Below are positions 11,810 through 15,142 of a DNA stretch of 15,142 nt, piece after piece. The notes under the pieces were generated by a model, which was not told the origin of the DNA, did not search any database, and saw only the letters and a list, made by a program, of their open reading frames with translations. The DNA comes from Candidatus Aminicenantota bacterium (lineage in GTDB: Bacteria; Acidobacteriota; Aminicenantia; UBA2199). Location: positions 1 to 15,142 of the forward strand of contig JAGLQA010000025.1 of NCBI GenBank assembly GCA_023137075.1, read 5' to 3'. A program made the position numbers and the translations under genes. Every line of letters begins with the position of its first letter. Position 1 is the stretch's first letter.

Positions 11810-12916
11810 TTAGAAAGTAAAAATCCAGGAATGCTGGAATCGAAGGGTCTTCTGTTGATCCTGGTTCAGGTAATCGGTAACCCAGTTGGAGATTTCCAGG
11901 CCAACCTTTACAGAGGGGGAAAGTTTAATGATGAAATTACCGAAGGTCGCCGCATTCTTTGCGCGGGCGCCATCCCAGAGATTGGCATCATCCGGGTCGT
12001 CCATACCGTAACCAACACTTACATCTACTTTCTTAGACAGGGCGGCCACGACATTTACGAAAAATCCTTTGGCATTAACCTCTTCGGTGGTTGCCACGTT
12101 TACATTCTGTATGATGCCGCCGAGATAAATACCTAAGTTTTTTCCGGTAAAGTATTCGGCAACGAGTTTGAATTTTTTCATCACTAACAAGAAATCGAAA
12201 TTGATCGAGCTGGAGTCATAGTCTACCAGGCCCTTGCTCTTGCCGGTGTGACCGGAAAACCCGATCTGCAAGCTGCCGGAACCCAACGCAAATTTACCTC
12301 CGATCCGTGCCTGGACAGTGGGGAAACCGGCGGCAATACCGTCATTGACTCCGTCACCGTCGTAATCGGCGGTTATGGTCCGGGTGATACCGGCATGGAT
12401 GGTAAATACGTTTTTACCGGTTTTGAATTCCTGTTTGAAGGCAAGCTGGGGCCGGCGGTAACCGATATTACCGGCAGCCCAGGCTACGGTGTAGTTCAGG
12501 GTGGATGGGACCAACGGACTGATAATATCCGATGTTTGCCCTGCGATGACGGAAAAAGTACCGTTTGATATTTTCATGAAAGCATGGCGCATGAAATTGT
12601 AGGCTTTGTTCTCGGAGTTTCCGGCATGGAAATCAATTTCAACCTTGCCGGTTACATTAAAGTTACCGAAACTGATTCCTTTCAGGTTCAGGCCGACGCG
12701 GGTTTGATTGGCGGTTAGATGAAATGCACCGTCGCTGTTTCCCGGGTCTTTGGCCCAGAAGATGTAATTGCCGGGGTGACCGAGTCCCGTATCATAAATA
12801 GCATCCAATTTTACATATCCGTATGGTTTGGCGCTAATAGTGCCGCCTGCGAATAAGCCCAGCCCGGTCAGGCTGAGCATTAAAGTAATCAATATCGTAG
12901 TCTTAAATATCTTCAT
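11810..12916 (-). CDS. Outer-membrane beta-barrel protein, DcaP/porin-like
   Basis: The 368-aa protein has a signal peptide (about residues 1-24, MKIFKTTILITLMLSLTGLG then LFAGG). The rest alternates polar and hydrophobic residues in strand-length runs and ends in an aromatic strand closing with Phe (QHSWIFTF), the signal for outer-membrane assembly. The pattern of an N-terminal GYVKLDAIYDT, NQTRVGLNLKG and FMKISNGTFSVIAGQTSDI resembles DcaP-like porins. It probably lets small solutes, perhaps organic acids, cross the outer membrane. It lies 17 nt after an OFA-family transporter in the same direction, so the two may handle the same substrate. The RBS AGGAGA precedes the ATG. Its presence is the best evidence here for a diderm host. 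Confidence 0.82.
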   Translation of the reverse strand: MKIFKTTILITLMLSLTGLGLFAGGTISAKPYGYVKLDAIYDTGLGHPGNYIFWAKDPGNSDGAFHLTANQTRVGLNLKGISFGNFNVTGKVEIDFHAGNSENKAYNFMRHAFMKISNGTFSVIAGQTSDIISPLVPSTLNYTVAWAAGNIGYRRPQLAFKQEFKTGKNVFTIHAGITRTITADYDGDGVNDGIAAGFPTVQARIGGKFALGSGSLQIGFSGHTGKSKGLVDYDSSSINFDFLLVMKKFKLVAEYFTGKNLGIYLGGIIQNVNVATTEEVNAKGFFVNVVAALSKKVDVSVGYGMDDPDDANLWDGARAKNAATFGNFIIKLSPSVKVGLEISNWVTDYLNQDQQKTLRFQHSWIFTF

Positions 12917-12933
12917 TTAATCAATTCTCCTAA

Positions 12934-14184
12934 TTATTTTTTTTGAGGGACTTTCACCATGGAAATGATTCCTGCTGCCACTAAGCACAGGATTCCACAG
13001 ATGGTGAAGGCCAGCGGGAAGTTACCCATGTCACCGAGTTTTCCACCCAGCATGGGACCGAAAATACCTCCGACACCATAAGCCAGGAATACCCAGCCGT
13101 AATTCTGTCCCACGAATTTTGTTCCGAAGGTATCGGCTGTAATGGTGGGGAAGAGGGCAAAGTTACCACCGAAATTAAACCCGATCAACGTGGCGCCAAC
13201 ATAGAGTAATACCGGGGTTCCGGCTATCCACTGGAAGAGGATAACGATGATACCCTGGATACCCATCATCAGGGTGATGGAAAGTTTCCGTCCCAATTTG
13301 TCGCTAATAGCTCCCCAGGCGATCCGGCCGATACCGTTTGCCAGTGAGAAGAAAATGGCCATGGCAGTGCCGGCGACAGCACTCGCGGCTGCCAAATCCA
13401 TTCCATTCGCCTGTAAGGCTTGCATGGGAAAGAGTTTCATCAGGCCGATACACATCAAACCGGCGCTGGCGCCGAATACGAAGGTGAGTAGAATCATATA
13501 ATATTGGGGGGTCTTTAACATTTCACCGCTTTTAAAGTCAACTGCACCGGCAGCTTTACCGCTAACCGGCTCCGGCGGTGTATAGCCTTCGGGTTTCCAG
13601 CCTTCCGGTGGGAATTTCATCCATATGCCGCCGATGACAACGGCCACAAGGAACACAATTCCATAGATAACAAAGGTCATGCTCAACCCCTGGTTGGCAA
13701 TTAAATGCCCCCAGGAACCGGCAAGTTTAACCCACAATAATGCTCCGAAACCGAAACCGGCAACAGCCAACCCGGTAATGAGACCTTTCTTATCCGGGAA
13801 CCAGCGCATACCCACGGCAATGGGTACGACATAAGCCAGTCCGATACCGGCGCCGCCGACGATACCGATCAGGATGAATAAACCGATAAAATCGGTTTTT
13901 CCGATCAGTCCGCCGAGGATATAGCCCAATCCTAATACAACACCACCGGCCATGGCTACCATGCGGGGCCCAAATTTGGGCATTATACGGCCGGCGAGAA
14001 CCATAATAATAGCAAAGGTTGCCAATCCCGCCGCGAAAACACCTTGCGTCTGAGCTTTAGACCACCCGGCTTCCACCAGGGGTTTGGTAAAAACGCTCCA
14101 TGCGTAAATGGCACCAAGGCAAAGTTGAATGAGAACCGCACCGACGACAACCATCCAGCGGTTCATTGTTTTTTGTTCACTCAT
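12934..14184 (-). CDS. MFS transporter, oxalate/formate antiporter (OFA) family
   Basis: The 416-aa protein has 12 predicted membrane segments. It begins NRWMVVVGAVLIQLCLGAIYAWSVFTKPL, the usual start of the OFA family of the major facilitator superfamily, and has GAGIGLAYVVPIAVGMRWFPDKKGLITGLAVAGFGFGAL (about 110-148). The second half has GRIAWGAISDKLGRK, the MFS inter-helix loop motif. OFA members carry small mono- or dicarboxylates such as oxalate, formate, lactate or acetate; the substrate here is not determined. An outer-membrane protein gene follows, and acetyl-CoA synthetase lies upstream in the same direction but behind a terminator. This makes uptake of acetate or another carboxylate a reasonable guess. 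The RBS AGGAGG precedes the ATG. Confidence 0.88.
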   Translation of the reverse strand: MSEQKTMNRWMVVVGAVLIQLCLGAIYAWSVFTKPLVEAGWSKAQTQGVFAAGLATFAIIMVLAGRIMPKFGPRMVAMAGGVVLGLGYILGGLIGKTDFIGLFILIGIVGGAGIGLAYVVPIAVGMRWFPDKKGLITGLAVAGFGFGALLWVKLAGSWGHLIANQGLSMTFVIYGIVFLVAVVIGGIWMKFPPEGWKPEGYTPPEPVSGKAAGAVDFKSGEMLKTPQYYMILLTFVFGASAGLMCIGLMKLFPMQALQANGMDLAAASAVAGTAMAIFFSLANGIGRIAWGAISDKLGRKLSITLMMGIQGIIVILFQWIAGTPVLLYVGATLIGFNFGGNFALFPTITADTFGTKFVGQNYGWVFLAYGVGGIFGPMLGGKLGDMGNFPLAFTICGILCLVAAGIISMVKVPQKK

Positions 14185-14253
14185 TTGACGTGACCTCCTA
14201 TTGTTTTTTTAAAAAGTTTTCTCATAAAGGCAGGGGAAAAAACGGGTTTTTCT

Positions 14254-14281
14254 TTTATACCTGATTTTTTTTGGCTGTCTT
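14254..14281 (-). promoter_or_regulatory. Weak promoter candidate of the OFA transporter operon
   Basis: On the minus strand AAGACA (14276-14281), a 16-nt spacer and TATAAA (14254-14259) are seen. The poor -35 and the palindrome just upstream suggest activator dependence. Confidence 0.4.
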
Positions 14282-14289
14282 TACGGGAT

Positions 14290-14305
14290 GGGAACAGGTG
14301 TTCCC
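14290..14305. promoter_or_regulatory. Palindromic site upstream of the OFA promoter
   Basis: GGGAACAGGTGTTCCC contains a perfect 7-2-7 inverted repeat centred about 50 nt upstream of the predicted start, a usual activator position. It also fits the Gram-positive LexA pattern GAAC-N4-GTTC, but the neighbouring genes do not suggest SOS control. Confidence 0.45.
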
Positions 14306-14328
14306 CCTGTGAAATATATACAAATAAA

Positions 14329-14362
14329 TTAGCCCGGTACACCGGGCGGCGTACCGGGCTAA
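14329..14362 (-). terminator. Terminator downstream of acetyl-CoA synthetase
   Basis: A perfect 12-bp inverted repeat (14329-14340 and 14351-14362) with a 10-nt loop lies about 70 nt after the acs stop. On the minus strand it is followed by an imperfect T-rich stretch (TTTATTTG). Confidence 0.65.
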
Positions 14363-14433
14363 ATGATCTATCACTTATCACGTTTACCTACTGTGTAGTC
14401 TTCATACGTTCAAGGATAGGTTGTGATATTCGA

Positions 14434-15142
14434 TTATAACGTTTTTGAATCTTCAACAAGTTTTTCTACCACGGAAGGGTCGGCCAACGTGGAGGTGTCA
14501 CCGATCTGGTCCGTCGCGTTTTCAGCAATCTTTCTCAGGATACGGCGCATAATTTTACCGGAACGTGTCTTGGGCAGCGCCGGGGCAAACTGGACTTTGT
14601 CGGGAGCGGCAATGGGGCCGATCTCAGCGCGGACGTGTTTGACCAATTCCTTGCGAAGCTCTTCGCTTTCCGGGACGCCTTCAACTAAGGTGACAAAGGC
14701 GTACAGGCCCTGACCCTTGATTTCATGGGGCATCGGGGCAACAGCGGCTTCCGCTACTTTTTTGTGACTGACTAAGGCGCTTTCAACCTCGGCAGTGCCG
14801 ATCCTGTGACCGGACACGTTGACAACGTCATCCACCCGGCCCATCAGCCAGTAGTCGCCGTCATTGTCCTTCCGGCAGCCGTCACCGGTGAAATAAAGAT
14901 CGTTGAACATGGTGAAGTAAACATCGATGAAGCGATCGTGAGCGCCCCACATGGTACGGAACATACCGGGCCACGGTTTTTTGATACACAGTTTACCGCC
15001 TTCATTGGGGTTACATTCGCTGTAATCGTCTCTAAGTATAATCGGTTCCACACCGAAGAAAGGTTTGATGGCCGAACCGGGCTTAAGCGTATGGGAGCCG
15101 GGTAAGGCGGAGATTAAAATACCGCCGGTTTCGGTCTGCCAC
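14434..15142 (-). CDS. acs: Acetyl-CoA synthetase, C-terminal part (runs off the window)
   Basis: The enzyme makes acetyl-CoA from acetate, ATP and CoA through acetyl-AMP. The frame is open from the window edge to a TAA at 14434: 235 complete codons, about the last third of a protein usually near 650 aa. It starts at the adenylation motif WQTETGG, then has YFTGDGCRKDNDGDYWLMGRVDDVVNVSGHRIGTAEVE (ATP-binding D and R and the domain hinge) and ends with PKTRSGKIMRRILRKIA. The lysine in that last motif is catalytic and is the site of regulatory acylation in characterised Acs proteins. It is on the same strand as the OFA transporter operon but separated from it by a terminator and about 250 nt. 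Confidence 0.95.
   Translation of the reverse strand, partial: WQTETGGILISALPGSHTLKPGSAIKPFFGVEPIILRDDYSECNPNEGGKLCIKKPWPGMFRTMWGAHDRFIDVYFTMFNDLYFTGDGCRKDNDGDYWLMGRVDDVVNVSGHRIGTAEVESALVSHKKVAEAAVAPMPHEIKGQGLYAFVTLVEGVPESEELRKELVKHVRAEIGPIAAPDKVQFAPALPKTRSGKIMRRILRKIAENATDQIGDTSTLADPSVVEKLVEDSKTL

Noticed and set aside
14181..14381. 66-codon minus-strand ORF between acs and the OFA gene
   Set aside because: It spans the acs terminator hairpin, the palindrome and the OFA promoter and has no RBS or recognisable protein features.

Overview
The window looks like chromosomal DNA of an anaerobic, Gram-negative-type (diderm) bacterium. A predicted outer-membrane beta-barrel protein ending in Phe, a lipoprotein, signal peptides, Shine-Dalgarno sites and sigma70-type promoters support this. 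The genus cannot be named from the sequence. The most distinctive content is two pyrrolysine (Pyl) genes in the split bacterial form. They are pylD and pylSn, the separate tRNA-binding N-terminal domain of pyrrolysyl-tRNA synthetase. No pylB, pylC, pylSc or tRNA-Pyl was found here.

Layout, left to right. (1) 1-957, minus: start of a secreted protein with fibronectin-III-like repeats, preceded by an overlapping 36-codon signal-peptide-like ORF and a GC-rich structured leader. (2) 1050-1247, plus: a consensus promoter and an intrinsic terminator enclosing a probable small RNA. (3) 1303-1804, plus: a stand-alone two-CBS-domain protein with its own promoter. (4) 1864-2857, minus: an XRE-type HTH fused to a two-CW-like cysteine domain, then a PerR-type Fur-family regulator whose start codon lies inside a perfect 15-bp PerR-like palindrome. 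(5) 2969-4362, plus: pylD and pylSn, each with a promoter candidate. (6) 4456-4874, minus: an unrecognised 107-aa protein with a strong promoter and RBS.

(7) 4947-9910, plus: a molybdenum/tungsten operon of promoter, Moco/Tuco-type riboswitch candidate, wtpA, wtpB, wtpC, moeA, an unusually short moaA, and terminator. It joins oxyanion uptake to cofactor synthesis and metal insertion. (8) 9909-11635, minus: two cassettes, each pairing a small protein with a minimal nucleotidyltransferase-fold protein. One of the small genes (59 aa, 11404-11583) is easily missed. (9) 11732-14305, minus: an OFA-family MFS transporter followed by a DcaP-like outer-membrane protein, ending at a strong terminator. 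(10) 14329-15142, minus: the C-terminal third of acetyl-CoA synthetase with its terminator.

Of 19 visible stop codons I count 12 TAA, 6 TGA and one TAG (wtpC), which fits a lineage that reads UAG as pyrrolysine. Several transcripts (the PerR-like gene, pylSn, one nucleotidyltransferase) appear to have very short or no 5' leaders and no Shine-Dalgarno site, while others in the window have good ones.
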